DNA from: Lepidonotus clava
Lineage: Eukaryota; Annelida; Polychaeta; Phyllodocida; Polynoidae
DNA length: 64,000 nt
NCBI GenBank assembly: GCA_936440205.1
Contig: OW387140.1
Span: 34,841,659-34,905,658, forward strand
Direction of reading: 5' to 3'
Shown one piece after another: positions 24,001 to 27,041 of the stretch. The number at the start of each line of letters is the position of its first letter. The stretch's first letter is position 1. A model generated the notes under the pieces. The model was not told where the DNA came from and did no database searches. It saw only the letters and a program-made list of their open reading frames with translations. Made by a program: the position numbers and the translations under genes.

Positions 24001-24167
24001 TGCATGGAAATAACATAATGATTGTATAGGTAAAATATAATGTATAATTGAGGGGACTTACCTTTACCTACCCTTTTTGACAACCAGTACAGTGTTCCGC
24101 TTCCAACACCTCCACACCCAATGACAATATACTCATAATAAATCTCCGTAGAATGGGAAGAAGTCAT
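1..24167 (-). CDS. PIPOX-like flavin oxidase gene (peroxisomal sarcosine / L-pipecolate oxidase family), 3' end outside window
   Basis: Eight exons on the minus strand, each with AG/GT borders and matching phase: E1 24062-24167 (start ATG), E2 23323-23392, E3 22563-22619, E4 21335-21469, E5 2648-2861, E6 1364-1530, E7 735-921, E8 1-16 (partial). E1 encodes the beta-alpha-beta nucleotide-binding fold with IGCGGVGSG. E2 gives LEQFELGHHRGGSQD, the FAD-contacting stretch typical of monomeric sarcosine oxidase and PIPOX. E6 gives VLVTAGAWVN, the second Rossmann-type strand of the family. E7 covers the substrate-domain strand IMPIHGNTGVKIG. E8 begins ALGPI, just before the family's covalent-flavin cysteine segment, which lies outside the window, as does any peroxisomal targeting tail. 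Family members oxidise N-methyl or cyclic secondary amino acids with O2, giving H2O2. Intron 4 (2862-21334) is huge because it contains a Polinton. Without it the intron would be about 0.7 kb. Family assignment is firm; the exact substrate is not known. Confidence 0.9.
1581..1752. repeat. Minisatellite of GACTTATGAAATGA-type units
   Basis: At least eight imperfect copies of a unit built on TGACTTATGAAATGACAAT and the shorter TGACTTATGAG lie in intron 5 of the PIPOX-like gene. Unit length varies from about 14 to 30 bases, so this is a decayed tandem array with no coding potential. Confidence 0.8.
2865..3241. other. Intron sequence left of the Polinton, with a GACATG-type dispersed repeat
   Basis: No gene is visible. 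Bases 3170-3241 hold a degenerate repeat with GACATG, AACATGCC and GACATGAGG words. It resembles the sequence directly right of the Polinton (21009-21060) and a third copy near 54066-54140. The Polinton therefore seems to have entered, or landed beside, a copy of an older repeat. Confidence 0.5.
3242..3247. repeat. Left 6-bp target site duplication CATGAT of the Polinton
   Basis: CATGAT directly precedes the first base of the left terminal inverted repeat. It is repeated exactly at 21003-21008 after the last base of the right one. Six bases is the known duplication length for Polintons. Confidence 0.93.
3248..3384 (+). repeat. Left terminal inverted repeat of the Polinton
   Basis: About 137 bp match the reverse complement of 20866-21002, including GGAGTCGCTGGCGCGCATAG and the inner ATTAGGTCATTACGACCTAC. 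It contains several AGGTCA words in direct and inverted order, and two more follow at 3405-3425. Confidence 0.9.
3442..3568. repeat. Long hairpin 1 near the left Polinton end
   Basis: The two arms of about 60 bases pair from GGGTC at 3442 to GACCC at 3568, with roughly 88 percent complementarity. The arms include GGGGAAGAGCGCG and its complement. The centre carries GACCGGAGGC and GCCGGAGGTC, shared with hairpin 2. The reading frame that crosses it is an artefact of the palindrome. Confidence 0.88.
3615..3754. repeat. Long hairpin 2 near the left Polinton end
   Basis: Arms of about 66 bases run from ATTGCAAAGGGGGCGG to CCGCCCCCTTTGCAAT. The central module is GGTGGAGACCGGAGGC, a 3-base loop, then GCCGGAGGTCTCCACC. 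The arms are unrelated to hairpin 1 but the central module is the same, so the two look like a pair built on one core. Confidence 0.9.
4066..5004 (-). CDS. Polinton accessory protein of unknown function, 312 aa
   Basis: I do not recognise this protein. The N-terminal 70 residues are acidic and rich in Ser, Asp and Asn, and look disordered. The middle (about 70-260) is Cys- and His-rich, with a C-x-C then C-x2-C arrangement near 183-204. The last 25 residues hold two C-x2-C pairs (CSHC and CQQC) that could bind one zinc. It is the gene nearest the left end and is coded in the same direction as the polymerase. An early regulatory or host-interaction role is only a guess from position. Confidence 0.7.
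   Translation of the reverse strand: MSDSSYSDFLIDLASNDSSTNDNETTLSWGLDLSFLNIAESRPESPDSPLDSNYPSADINFQLIPKNDKVAVLCGCSGYFFWEIIPAQYSDFYLKPHHVSTVDHTTGTTRSCSTFTEAMWDGYSFATSQLINGDNHKDYCLAVYQHHQDSCFRVTTRYTVNSVKSLMVFIEQHKVTAVSQAFCKCRIRDSDVTFVGPLFCFTCIQLHCELKSIYIQAIENFFSYQVQMNPVFGHNVLATEVDCNFFKAQSLFHHTIAKSVRNPHHTYVYTHTWNKEKLKQPKIRTLARNCSHCLICLLPGNGNNVFLCQQCK
5005..5616. other. AT-rich spacer between two minus-strand Polinton genes
   Basis: Mostly T-rich sequence on the plus strand with repeated TTTTTATATTTT-like words. No frame of note and no hairpin. It probably holds the promoter of the 312-aa gene and the 3' end of the polymerase transcript. Confidence 0.5.
5617..9846 (-). CDS. Protein-primed family B DNA polymerase of the Polinton, 1409 aa
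   Basis: Replicative polymerase of the element. In order: an N-terminal CPMC/CSSPTC zinc-binding-like segment (19-46); a DYLCFFRCLSYFL region (about 262-375) of the type often seen before the polymerase in such proteins; a C2H2-like finger (383-406); and the 3'-5' exonuclease with YDFES (448-452), GFNSGRYDLNL (586-596) and a third motif near 718-725. The polymerase follows with motif A GVDANSLY (825-832), motif B KLLGNSSYGKT (1134-1144) and motif C DTDSLYF (1234-1240). Between A and B sits an insert with VDG, FHGCYWHGH and YECDWNK (899-968) resembling a Vsr-type endonuclease fold. A second Met at residue 14 is an equally good start. Family identity is firm; the Vsr reading is an inference. 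Confidence 0.95.
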   Translation of the reverse strand: MYIYIVIKSKNKKMNQNINCPMCNVPRRPRNFSLHSGKVICSSPTCVREQYDIETTVMPSTIGSYWWYHDTYVKNFKSIANGLVLLGSVQSIFNVRLSTLNMKEAVEEIIEAINKIHQNQVFEYRLAISLGALLERLNGGTTETAEEKIYTEDREVMYYHPSVNNSSLFWLEHEQQSNYRHIKNDSDLQDVISFLRDKEWSVNRADTSWRLVGNVNANIYIVRVQGREDGLIGRLDTIPNFLRRRGLQHFHRNPKSKRVYKDYLCFFRCLSYFLFKNTSHCERLLQECFPDETKVSFRGISIKALTQIETKYNIMIRVFSLIPKKSTTSKKKKFKRGTPCTLKCIKGNLMSVEDESKVMTLNLYDHHFSLVNDLNKYSQFHMCRKCRRLFETEYNLKRHTNIKSDCTQVKFIYKGGIYKNKPSVFDRLEELGIKVPSELRIYPYKIVYDFESYFSHKTKGDVQTTNTVVESHHVPLSSSVASDFPEWEKPVCFIRKSDGENDEIVHDTLDYIQKLAEKIGAVVETRFSDIIKKLEKYKKNEIAEGKKVPKSLMKSIGKKSSNKTSHRIDKIKIRLMNYIYRVPVIGFNSGRYDLNLIKRDFHSFYAKKQTAEMKTIKRSNQYIAVYTENCVYLDMLNYLAPGYSYASYLKAFLQDESKGFFPYEWMTSTRKLGNLKLPPRSAFYSSLTGTSISAEDYAKCKKVWKDNGMTTFRDYLIYYNNKDVEPFVKAINQHMKFFSERGIDMFKDGLTLPGLTLKFLFDNTSSNSLPYIIFSEADKDVHKLIRSNLVGGPSIIFHRHQKAGVTRIRGRSFGPLSKVCRHIIGVDANSLYLKCMGEEHCTGYFVVRRSSNNYKPEQSQKVSRAATEWLRFREITDKVKILHAYNHGEVSVGTKRVRVDGLVPDTKTVYQFHGCYWHGHACHMNKNTLSTDKGRKLMSERCRQTLKTTLYLELIGYTVIEKYECDWNKDKNNNNSVIACKSLWSIPIPNTHNILSEIDIINGVKNGTIFGLVSVDIHTPEHLKFKFEEMTPIFKNTMVSRDDVGEHMKQHLLKNDRVKRPQRQLIGSYFAKNILLGSPLLKWYLEKGLIVTKVHLLVEYIPQKSFLSFVDQVTEARRKGDKNPDCKILSDLYKLLGNSSYGKTICNKQNFTNTRYMTPEKAARIALHWTVQDVQDLCEDTCEVSSLPTSITYDLPVQIGFMVYQYAKLKMLQFYYDFLSKYIEESDFELCEMDTDSLYFALSAQTLDELIIPEKREAYYRERHLWLPSESCDNEHHREQYIIAKTNDLPWFPQPCCKEREKYDKRTPGLFKIEWEGDEMTSLNSKCYIGHGKEKKTSCKGVIQKQNILDMESFNTVLETQITMDAVNTGFKVVDHHIITYKQKKTGLSYQYIKRKTCEDGVSTIPLDI
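10110..10508 (-). CDS. Polinton accessory gene, 3' exon: PC4-like C-terminal domain (proposed)
   Basis: The frame runs from an AG acceptor at 10509-10511 to a stop at 10110. Near its end it has TYQGKAKIHIGSRYY, then P-x3-G and FFDLVSTL. This spacing is like the ssDNA-binding fold of the transcription coactivator PC4 (FKGK-x-x-I-x-IR-x-Y, P-x3-G, W-x2-L). The beginning of the exon (IIQYPQ, then INLSKTGFQNLLDAA) could be the second half of another such fold started in the upstream exon. This is pattern reading only; no family is assigned with certainty. A single-strand-binding or late-transcription role would suit its place beside the polymerase. Confidence 0.6.
   Translation of the reverse strand, partial: VAIIQYPQRAYERRINLSKTGFQNLLDAARTIIQQYERASGEAEQGIPTIKPYVQEVNKTHNIWVIVTTYQGKAKIHIGSRYYVEQLEKRVNSGGVHDAPPKDQGHTVPSALFFDLVSTLGPKILNDLKQSE
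10509..10713 (-). other. Probable intron inside a Polinton gene
   Basis: A 205-nt stretch with donor GTAAGT at 10713-10708 and a pyrimidine-rich acceptor ending CAG at 10511-10509 separates two frames of the same phase. Introns in some Polinton genes have been noted in animal genomes. A CTCTCTCT tract lies at about 10561-10575. Confidence 0.7.
10714..11559 (-). CDS. Polinton accessory gene, 5' exon: low-complexity N-terminus and basic region
   Basis: About 280 residues from the Met at 11559 (a second Met is close behind). The first two thirds are low complexity: Ser/Pro-rich, a run of Ala, and acidic stretches. A strongly basic segment rich in Lys, Arg and Pro (KKKAPPRKRK, PRAKKGK) looks like a nuclear-localisation or DNA-binding tail. 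The last 60 residues (WPLELDVEYKDGY, KKVYFLNSDAF, CIHVYGPPD) turn ordered and run into the 3' exon. The gene diverges from the plus-strand gene at 11686, so the 126-bp gap must hold promoters for both sides. Confidence 0.65.
11560..11685. promoter_or_regulatory. Divergent promoter region in the middle of the Polinton
   Basis: These 126 bp separate the minus-strand (replication side) genes from the first plus-strand gene, so transcription must start in both directions here or nearby. No clear TATA box or binding site stands out. The assignment rests on gene layout. Confidence 0.45.
11686..12531 (+). CDS. Polinton accessory protein, 281 aa, possible jelly-roll/C1q-TNF-like C-terminal domain
   Basis: The first 70 residues are basic and aromatic and may start later, at a Met near residue 63. 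The rest contains WVKYICPRDGMYQIEGEI, which resembles the strand pair of C1q/TNF-type jelly rolls (F-x-P-x-D-G-x-Y). It is followed by alternating hydrophobic strands to the C-terminus. If right, it could be a surface or attachment protein, but this is a weak reading. A perfect 15-bp inverted repeat lies inside the frame at 12156-12189. The gene stands alone, separated from the late cluster by 0.9 kb. Confidence 0.6.
   Translation: MVPLVTRRESLTRALHNKIFKIYMYQFHWRYVLWSFTKMIIYALRDPLRFISRLVTNRTSLIMYMNAQPSVQHRVPLAPLIGRPSHFRNALVNVPFARASGICGEHHWVKYICPRDGMYQIEGEIHPNILFQNCKLLKNIRLTQQSHLTLKDMITKKPCVVGLPTTQGILSHIFARHSVKETVQRRFRRKSEADPDGKPSIFLHADIVIPLINATIRYPDKIVNTLDNNKFFYEKEFDTEIGHGQEGCDHIVRVVGRNGKESSLVTAYSIPRFTPTPTIEY
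12156..12189. repeat. Perfect 15-bp inverted repeat inside a coding frame
   Basis: ACCTTGTGTTGTCGG, loop TTTA, then the exact complement. It lies within the 281-aa frame and would form a very stable RNA stem in the message. Such exact pairing is unexpected in coding sequence. Confidence 0.92.
12532..13427. other. Central non-coding gap of the Polinton with hairpins and a CpG-rich core
   Basis: A 26-base hairpin (GGTTTTCTACC, AAAA, GGTAGAAAACC) at 12572-12597 lies just after the stop of the 281-aa gene and may act as a 3' signal. A larger hairpin is at 12871-12930. A CpG-rich block at 12931-13030 contrasts with the AT-rich element. Bases 13040-13427 hold three loose repeats of a TTTTGTTATTTTRTTT-like unit before the ATPase gene. 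A replication origin or late promoter is possible but not shown. Confidence 0.6.
12871..12930. repeat. Hairpin with 26-base arms in the central Polinton gap
   Basis: The left arm TTTTCTTGAAAAGAGAAAAG continues with GGGGTG. A loop of 9-10 bases follows, and the right arm CACCCCTTTTCTC runs on to AAGAAAA at 12930. Pairing is almost perfect, with one unpaired G. Confidence 0.9.
13428..14099 (+). CDS. FtsK/HerA-type genome packaging ATPase of the Polinton, 223 aa
   Basis: Walker A GPSGCGKT at residues 23-30, and Walker B LLIIDDLL near 92-99. Further on is an FITQN sensor-like motif, usual in the A32/FtsK-HerA packaging family. Length fits the compact Polinton version. It opens the late plus-strand cluster; its stop overlaps the next start as ATGA. 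In related viruses the enzyme pumps DNA into the capsid. Confidence 0.93.
   Translation: MESVKEIAFDPRLQGPFTCLIAGPSGCGKTQLVFEIIEKAKTVINPPVDEIIYCYGQWQDVFKKYQGKVKFNEGLLSREELLHKKKDLSQHSLLIIDDLLDKEDAPLIRDLFIKGSHHRNMSVIFITQNLFLPNKDFRTLSLNSHYMIIFKNPRDMSQIHALSRQVFPTHPRFLTNVYNEETSARHSYLVLDFKQTTPNTLRVRNSVTTPLKTTVFIPTTRKQ
14096..14452 (+). CDS. Small basic Polinton protein with C-terminal glycine-rich hydrophobic segment, 118 aa
   Basis: The N-terminal part is helical, Lys/Leu-rich (MKAKQLALIKKHLPLLRHL) with a C-x5-C pair. A basic middle follows, then the tail GGFIGTLLGLAVPLISSLIG. This layout is very common among animal Polintons and adintoviruses and is often compared with adenovirus core or minor virion proteins. 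The tail could be membrane-active. It overlaps the ATPase gene by four bases, suggesting coupled expression from one message. Confidence 0.8.
   Translation: MKAKQLALIKKHLPLLRHLSKCTGKECKHIMMGMSNEVIRLIAQIGVNIMNKNLHISNKQAVGRLSRYKTQLKGLTKPSTTVGHKRKILEQEGGFIGTLLGLAVPLISSLIGGLTRHH
14459..15331 (+). CDS. Polinton accessory protein of unknown function, 290 aa
   Basis: I do not recognise a domain of known function. It starts MTSYKRMLLVHPDVL, a type of opening I associate with uncharacterised Polinton proteins. A Ser/Pro-rich spacer with repeated SPSP words follows (about 118-128). Then comes a basic helical domain with LPHKMEKALEKVPGSYHN and LYKTLAKSRKQF. The C-terminus is charged, ending in Arg/His-rich residues. 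It starts six bases after the preceding stop and overlaps the integrase start by 19 bases. Confidence 0.72.
   Translation: MTSYKRMLLVHPDVLQSSNKVEMESSTVSGKVDSPPPAKESDKDSFFERSMVKEKLEPTAPTVEVLARLQKEMSRVLNDPTMSREEKLATYNDLMNRSSILSSKAKSMLFSTSHLSRSPSPSPPPSPTIMKPKRVSTKPRGLLMPKVLPHKMEKALEKVPGSYHNSVRNLYKTLAKSRKQFTKDGRLILGDTPIDETHLMNLLSSAVRPTTKKRASLPGQKQFVQIVKKLNPKMKYIRNYNMKGSDSEEEHEEVETPRRKEKSPQQEGHGRSKRHRHFTVTPFVKWSTRL
15313..16398 (+). CDS. Polinton integrase (retroviral-type DDE) with C-terminal chromodomain, 361 aa
   Basis: The DDE catalytic triad is visible: Asp79 in QMDLIDM, Asp139 in QTDKGKEF and Glu174 in IAERFNG. The chromodomain covers about residues 313-361, starting YTVESIL and continuing ALIKWKGY. 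This enzyme family cuts and joins element ends and yields 6-bp target duplications, in agreement with CATGAT at this insertion. The chromodomain probably steers target choice through histone marks, as in chromoviruses (inference). Confidence 0.95.
   Translation: MVYKALKKDVVKHFTDPKQPASFTSASKIKKHYFKNTDIKHIEDALESVDAYTKHKPFKRRFPRRKTQTFGIDKQWQMDLIDMQQFKKYNKGYSYIMVAIDVFSRFGFAQAIKSKKATDVTEAFKVMTVKRCPKYLQTDKGKEFLNKTFQDYLKETGVSFFTGENDDIKCSIAERFNGTLQQKMWRYFTHMKTYTYIDVLQDLVHSYNHTFHSTIGGRPVDVNKDNADRLFYHLYERVRAKDLKTKRKPLMKSGDRARILRKKKTFNRGYEPNWSEEIFTVKNPDYIKGYEIEDTLQERIKGWFYPQEVQKVKVTPRKQYTVESILKYRGKGAKREALIKWKGYGDKFNSWEPVKNIQKWM
16389..17810 (+). CDS. Minor capsid (penton-type) protein of the Polinton, about 473 aa
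   Basis: The frame is open from 16332, but the Met at 16389 (MDVTCTLPSNSS) fits better because the preceding codons are shared with the integrase end. The N-terminal 60 residues and the last 130 look folded. The C-terminal part shows LSYQLGF, then YLRDSAGEPIPFEHGEVSV and a closing LTFR, a signature seen in minor capsid proteins of animal Polintons. Between lies a long acidic Ser/Pro/Glu-rich insert (about 80-270). It overlaps the integrase stop by 10 bases. Confidence 0.8.
   Translation: MDVTCTLPSNSSTKTFPDNTLSTYRVLLQKYMVLPADTDCALSEITLPVKWYNVRKSTFYLLSAEAPSEKKKHNTAPTRARTSRGSDEQPSSESPATSTTTPGTAAGSIETPTVPDPDHEESSGAFISDAVSAVRTVSESIAPPTPSSHTSDGPTPPKKPREGVTPLQTPPTRSVEAITRLKREIESSRKKRDREPFLTDMFDTDLVTHMHETPPKRKLEVEMEGIEKEENDDDDDQPEPTEVFEEADADEPKKLPPTLSYIDSLARKHFPGKRSYARFSMESGRVETNKDLIKLLNKIMKKNIPKVIKKMKEEKRKNKGNGPDEIFSYNEFTMKTLIALPSNTMLVIPENLSYQLGFEGKIYMGRRTRAKQITDVNYRNHTVYVYSDIIHNGVVGDTEAPLLRCMAVNNYSQKTMDTINFPNLIFHPLRITHFKEIGVYLRDSAGEPIPFEHGEVSVVLTFRALSHPYSTLV
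17829..18293 (+). CDS. Small basic virion-type protein of the Polinton, 154 aa
   Basis: Tyr/Gly-rich start, then an amphipathic Ala/Ile/Lys-rich helical region (GIFGSIMRSALPMIKKLGAS), then an Arg/Lys-rich tail with AKRRR and GRRKS. The composition resembles adenovirus minor and core proteins (pVI/pX-like) in Polintons. It lies between the two capsid genes, with gaps of 18 and 10 bases. Confidence 0.75.
   Translation: MVSYYMNVPPLYSSPRGEYGQYYKRSQFGSGQLPAFGGAKRQRGHGIFGSIMRSALPMIKKLGASAFKAAIPTIVKTGKGVFDDVVAGKNFKKSLVKRSKSAGSSLMDTAFSAARRYLNTDDDGPPAKRRRATQGARRGNGKKKSVGRRKSTLF
18304..19614 (+). CDS. Major capsid protein (double jelly-roll) of the Polinton, 436 aa
   Basis: The N-terminus SELDL-like motif appears as VGELDLHALPISQKDI, typical of the F54H12.2-like major capsid family in animals. 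Alternating beta-strand pattern over the whole length, including LVNGEKVTSNNEEYSYKSYL and WNSRRTVH. Position after the small basic protein and before the protease fits the usual gene order. The coding sequence is markedly richer in G and C than the neighbouring late genes. Confidence 0.88.
   Translation: MSLIHPCAATCAVGELDLHALPISQKDILRSQFVKKTTNNALTDTTTCFDFTFEPSNLYTDLSEAELYLEYVVQANDEAALTVAHDAAPVNNLIHSLFSSVQLLVNGEKVTSNNEEYSYKSYLIDLLTTEEGARKCRLQGCQNWFMDTPEKMDTRGAANAGWNSRRTVHVGGVKSMVARPHLDLFTQCKLLPSHCEIKLVFERQPASFYMQMAANESYKVVIKKAEMTMRQVHVRDEVVEVHNKSVRDPKMGPFNYPITRSKVTKHTLTQGSSEYTWTVPDTTQIPTGVIIGFVKESASSGSKTENPFNFKHYDVTEVALQFDDQKFHVKTDFVNGNVSRAYSQLFKETGLLASGHDCGIQLHHFKNGYTLFAFDLTPDRTPEDARINLLRQGKLSVSLKFAEALGHAVSVIMLSTYDSLIQLTADRLPVTDYAMV
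19623..20123 (+). CDS. Adenain-type cysteine protease of the Polinton, 166 aa
   Basis: Ulp1/adenain family residues are visible: His53 in GEHWVAF, Asp70 in FYFDSFG, Gln near 98 in NRQQLQ, and Cys108 in TTTCGAHC. Such proteases process capsid proteins during virion maturation. The last 35 residues are basic. The final 37 bases overlap the next gene. Confidence 0.92.
   Translation: MVLKTSELNKILRNHPHTNRYFLGTFPSDRIPKKPQPFTCFISNTDPHNKPGEHWVAFWVSPQGKTFYFDSFGLPPIAIKHISFCQRSSYGIWEYNRQQLQALTTTTCGAHCVRFLIETCRTLNPYVALSALGTPAMTNLTDKTVLSYMNLNRWKWRRRKHQMLKR
20087..20398 (+). CDS. Small acidic coiled-coil Polinton protein, about 103 aa
   Basis: The frame is open from 19979, but the Met at 20087 (MEKTETPDVETLEMWLST) is the likelier start because upstream codons lie inside the protease gene. 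An acidic stretch (GESSEEED) precedes a heptad-patterned helix (MQRDLENTIDCVEALSSNVD, then LLFAVTNLQSKLEEL). The C-terminus has several Cys. Function not recognised; last gene of the late cluster. Confidence 0.65.
   Translation: MEKTETPDVETLEMWLSTDTAEKGESSEEEDVILDMPKRRPISLGRMQRDLENTIDCVEALSSNVDRLLFAVTNLQSKLEELTERSAQSRGCGFSCSNNSLAL
20399..20865. other. AT-rich right end of the Polinton with short tandem repeats
   Basis: Two copies of a 44-base unit beginning CCAAGGACAATGAA lie at about 20411-20490. ATCCGGTAAAAT occurs twice near 20752-20778. Two similar TATANAAAAAAAATG stretches lie near 20715 and 20794. No gene is visible; these may be 3' processing or terminal regulatory sequences. Confidence 0.6.
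20866..21002 (-). repeat. Right terminal inverted repeat of the Polinton
   Basis: Reverse complement of the left repeat with roughly 85-90 percent identity, ending ATACTACT at 21002. AGGTCA words occur on the minus strand, again with a 2-base spacer in one pair. Confidence 0.9.
21003..21008. repeat. Right 6-bp target site duplication CATGAT
   Basis: Exact copy of 3242-3247 directly after the element end. Confidence 0.93.
21903..22206. mobile_element. MITE-like element in intron 3 of the PIPOX-like gene
   Basis: Inverted ends of about 22 bases: left AGGGGGAGTTGCATAAC, right the complement of AGGAGGGGGTTGCATAAC. The inside has repeated CGTTAACGGA and TTAGCGGAA words. About 304 bp with no coding capacity. 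A clear target duplication was not found, so superfamily is open. Confidence 0.75.
22416..22441 (+). repeat. Poly-G tract, possible G-quadruplex
   Basis: Fourteen G, one A, then eleven G, preceded by GTGTGTGT. It lies within the minus-strand gene, so the transcript carries poly-C and the non-template strand the G-run complement. Length could also be a sequencing uncertainty. Confidence 0.8.
23782..23800. promoter_or_regulatory. Inverted pair of AP-1-type sites
   Basis: ATGAGTCA, CCA, TGACTCAT: two perfect TGAGTCA-type AP-1 words in mirror order with a 3-base spacer, in intron 1 of the PIPOX-like gene, about 0.37 kb downstream of its start codon. Function is inferred from motif only. Confidence 0.4.
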
Positions 24168-25004
24168 GATATTCTAGCAAGTGTGGTTGAACTCAACATT
24201 GAGGCGTAGGTTCACTCTGACAGAGACTCTACAAAAGTCGGTATATTCTATCAATAATCAGCAGCCTGTCAGATTGGCCTCAAAGTGAGATAGACTGAGA
24301 TAACCCTATCAGGTATTTCAAACTGGAGGACATACTGTACAAACTGATAAATAGAAATGCCAGGCTAGGTCAGTGGTGTATGAAGGTTGGGGTAAAAACA
24401 AACATAACTCTGTCCCATGTATTGACATGAATATTCAAAACACTTATTTGGATCTAGAGTACATTCTTTTTTATATTTTTCTTATTTGTTCTCATGGCAA
24501 ATAATATCAGAACTAGAACACTTGCAACAGGCTAGATGGAAGCAGCTACGTATAACTATCTGGAGCATAGCTCCAAAAAGCTCCATAACACAAAGGTCAG
24601 GGAGCTGTTTTAGAAGGACTAATCTAAATAATAAATAGGGGCCTAGAAGTTATCAAGTGAAAAGAAGGAGAGTGGAGGGTGGTTCTAAATATGTACCAGA
24701 CAAGTGCCGCTGCTCCTCTAGTAAGCCTATGGTTCTGATCTCCCTTGCTCTGTCTTCTTCCCCTCTCTCCTGTCCTGTCTGGTCCCTGTCCTCCCCTGCT
24801 CTGTTTTTCCCTTTCCCTGTCCTGCCCCGCCCATGTCCTGCCCTCCCCTGATGGTGTGGGTGTGGGTACGCTGTATCAGCGGATATGTTTTAATGTGTGT
24901 AACAGGTTTAAGAAGCTATGTATTGTGACTGCATGGTATGAGAGTATTGCATTACACTATATTCATAATAGTAATATGTACTGTAATAATAGTAATAATA
25001 AGCA
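24168..25004. other. Upstream flank of the PIPOX-like gene, no gene seen
   Basis: Should contain the promoter and 5' untranslated part of the PIPOX-like gene. No TATA box, CpG island or clear upstream exon is evident. A pyrimidine-rich tract of CCCTGTCCTG-type repeats lies at about 24740-24850. Confidence 0.4.
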
Positions 25005-26983
25005 GTCCAAACCAAAATGGATTTATGGAAAAACGTAGAACAGAAGACAATGTAATAATATTACACTCCTTGGTAGAGAAATATGTTAAAAATCAGAGGA
25101 AAAAATTATACACAGCCTTTGTCGACTTTAGAAAGTTCTTTGATTCCATCAACCGTCAGCTTCTTTTTTATAAAATGTTACAATGCGGTATAACAGGAAA
25201 TCTCTATAGGGTCATTAAAAGTGCATATAACGGGAATGAATACTGTGTTAAGACGAAATATGGATACACAAACAATTTCCCATCAACTTCAGGTGTCAAA
25301 CAGGGATGCACCCTCAGCCCAACCCTTTCTAACATTTTTCAGAATGATATTCATGAAGCATTTACTACTGACTGTTGTCCAGTACAACTAGAGGACACAG
25401 AATTTAATTCGCTATCATGGGCAGATGATCTGGTTATCATCTCTCAGAGCAAAGAAGGGCTGCAACTATGTTTAGATAAACTAGCAGAGTACTGCTCTAA
25501 GTGGGAACTAGGAGTTAACACTCAAAAGACAAAAGTTATGATACTATCAACAGGTAAAGCAAAGGTAGAAGACCTCTCTTTTCAAAACAACAAACTAGAG
25601 TGTGTCAATTCCTACAAATATCTAGGTCTATTAATAACAAGTACTGGTAACCTTCAGAAGATGGAAATGGACAGAGTAACAAAGGCGAGGAGAGCAATGT
25701 TTTCGATCAAGCAGGCAATAAGCACCTCACATAACGTTTCAGTAAAGCTTTCCATGACTCTGTTTGATAGACAAATCGAACCTATACTGTTGTATGGTTG
25801 CCCAATCTGGGGCATGCCAGCTAGTAATCAAACATTAAGGCTGAAAACTGATGGGGTGGGTTCCAAAAGAGTGAAAGACTGTATATGAGTGTCTCAGGGC
25901 GATTGATGTTACAGACATAGAGATCATTAGTAATAGATATCTAAGGGCTAAACAAGAGATATCAATAACGCTGTCAAATATTCAAGACAAAAAGCAATAA
26001 TGCATAACTTCAGTAAATACCCGGTCACTTTTGAGATTGAACAAGTGGAACATACAAAGACTAAGGACATAGAAAAGTTTTTTATGAAATATTGTAAGTA
26101 TACTTTGGGAGTTTCAAAATATTCAAGCAATGTCTTAACCCTAAGTGAATTGGGGAGATACCCTATACAAACCAAATCTATTATCTTGGGCATTCTGTAT
26201 TGGTGGCGCCTCAAATTTGGCACAGATAGTATCTTACTAAATAATGCTTTTAAAACTATGAAAAATGAGAACCACCAGTGGTTGAAAAATATACAAGACA
26301 CTTTATGGAAAATTGGGCTGGGGGATGTTTGGCTTTATCCTGCACGATGGGACAAACACTCATTGAAAGTAATAATATCAAATCGTTTGCAAGACATATA
26401 CATCCAGAAATACACAGAATATACTAGGAACCCAGGAAACGAAGAAAGATGTAAAGTTATTACCAACTGTCACGAAGACCATTATAAACAGAGAGACTAT
26501 CTAGGGAGGGTTGTATCACCAGAAATAAGAAGTATCTTGACAAAGCTTAGAATAGATATGAATTGCACAGCTGATAGTCGTTTTAGAAGCTTTAGAAGTA
26601 AAAAGATTACTAGCCAATCATGTACTTGTGGTAATCCAAAACAAGATGTGTATCATATTCTCTTTGTCTGTAAAAATGCTAGGTTAACATCTATTAGAGA
26701 AAAATTTGAGAACAACTACCAAAACTACTGTCAAAAATATAAAGATAAAAACTTATCACAGAAAACATCAGAGATCTTGAATGTCACCCCCCACTGTCAT
26801 AAGAATGACTTAGAAAGGTCAACCTTACTTGTCTGTACATTTATCAAAAATATATACGCAGCCACTAGGGCCTTAGAGACGTAGTTATTAAAGTCTATCC
26901 CTAAACTTGGTGTTGACATAAATGTACCTGTATGTTAGTCAAATAAACCATTTCGTATTTCGTATTTCGTATTTCGTATTTCT
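25005..26983 (+). mobile_element. 5'-truncated non-LTR retrotransposon (LINE), CR1/Jockey-like
   Basis: Starts inside the reverse transcriptase at QNGFMEKRRTEDN and runs through DFRKFFDSI, SGVKQGCTLSPTLSN and the catalytic box SWADDLVII. The reading frame closes at about 25888 and resumes in another frame at about 26000. The second part carries the 3' domain with a C-x-C-x8-H-x4-C zinc knuckle (CTCGNPKQDVYHILFVC). It ends in AATAAA-like sequence and four to five TTTCGTA units (26949-26983). A simple-repeat 3' end is usual for CR1/L2-related LINEs. The upstream endonuclease domain is missing, and one frame break near 25.9 kb disrupts the rest. Clade assignment is tentative. Confidence 0.85.
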
Positions 26984-27025
26984 TGATTAAGAATTCCATT
27001 TTTTGAAACCTAATTTTTGGTCCAT

Positions 27026-27041
27026 GGTTACCATGGAAACC
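27026..27041. promoter_or_regulatory. RFX X-box-type palindrome
   Basis: GGTTACCATGGAAACC fits the RFX consensus GTNRCC-N(0-3)-RGYAAC closely. A half-site CCATGGCAAC lies 60 bases on. Candidate site only. Confidence 0.35.

Noticed and set aside
24657-25038. Frames in the pyrimidine-rich tract left of the LINE
   Set aside because: Composition follows CCCTGTCCTG microrepeats; no homology pattern.
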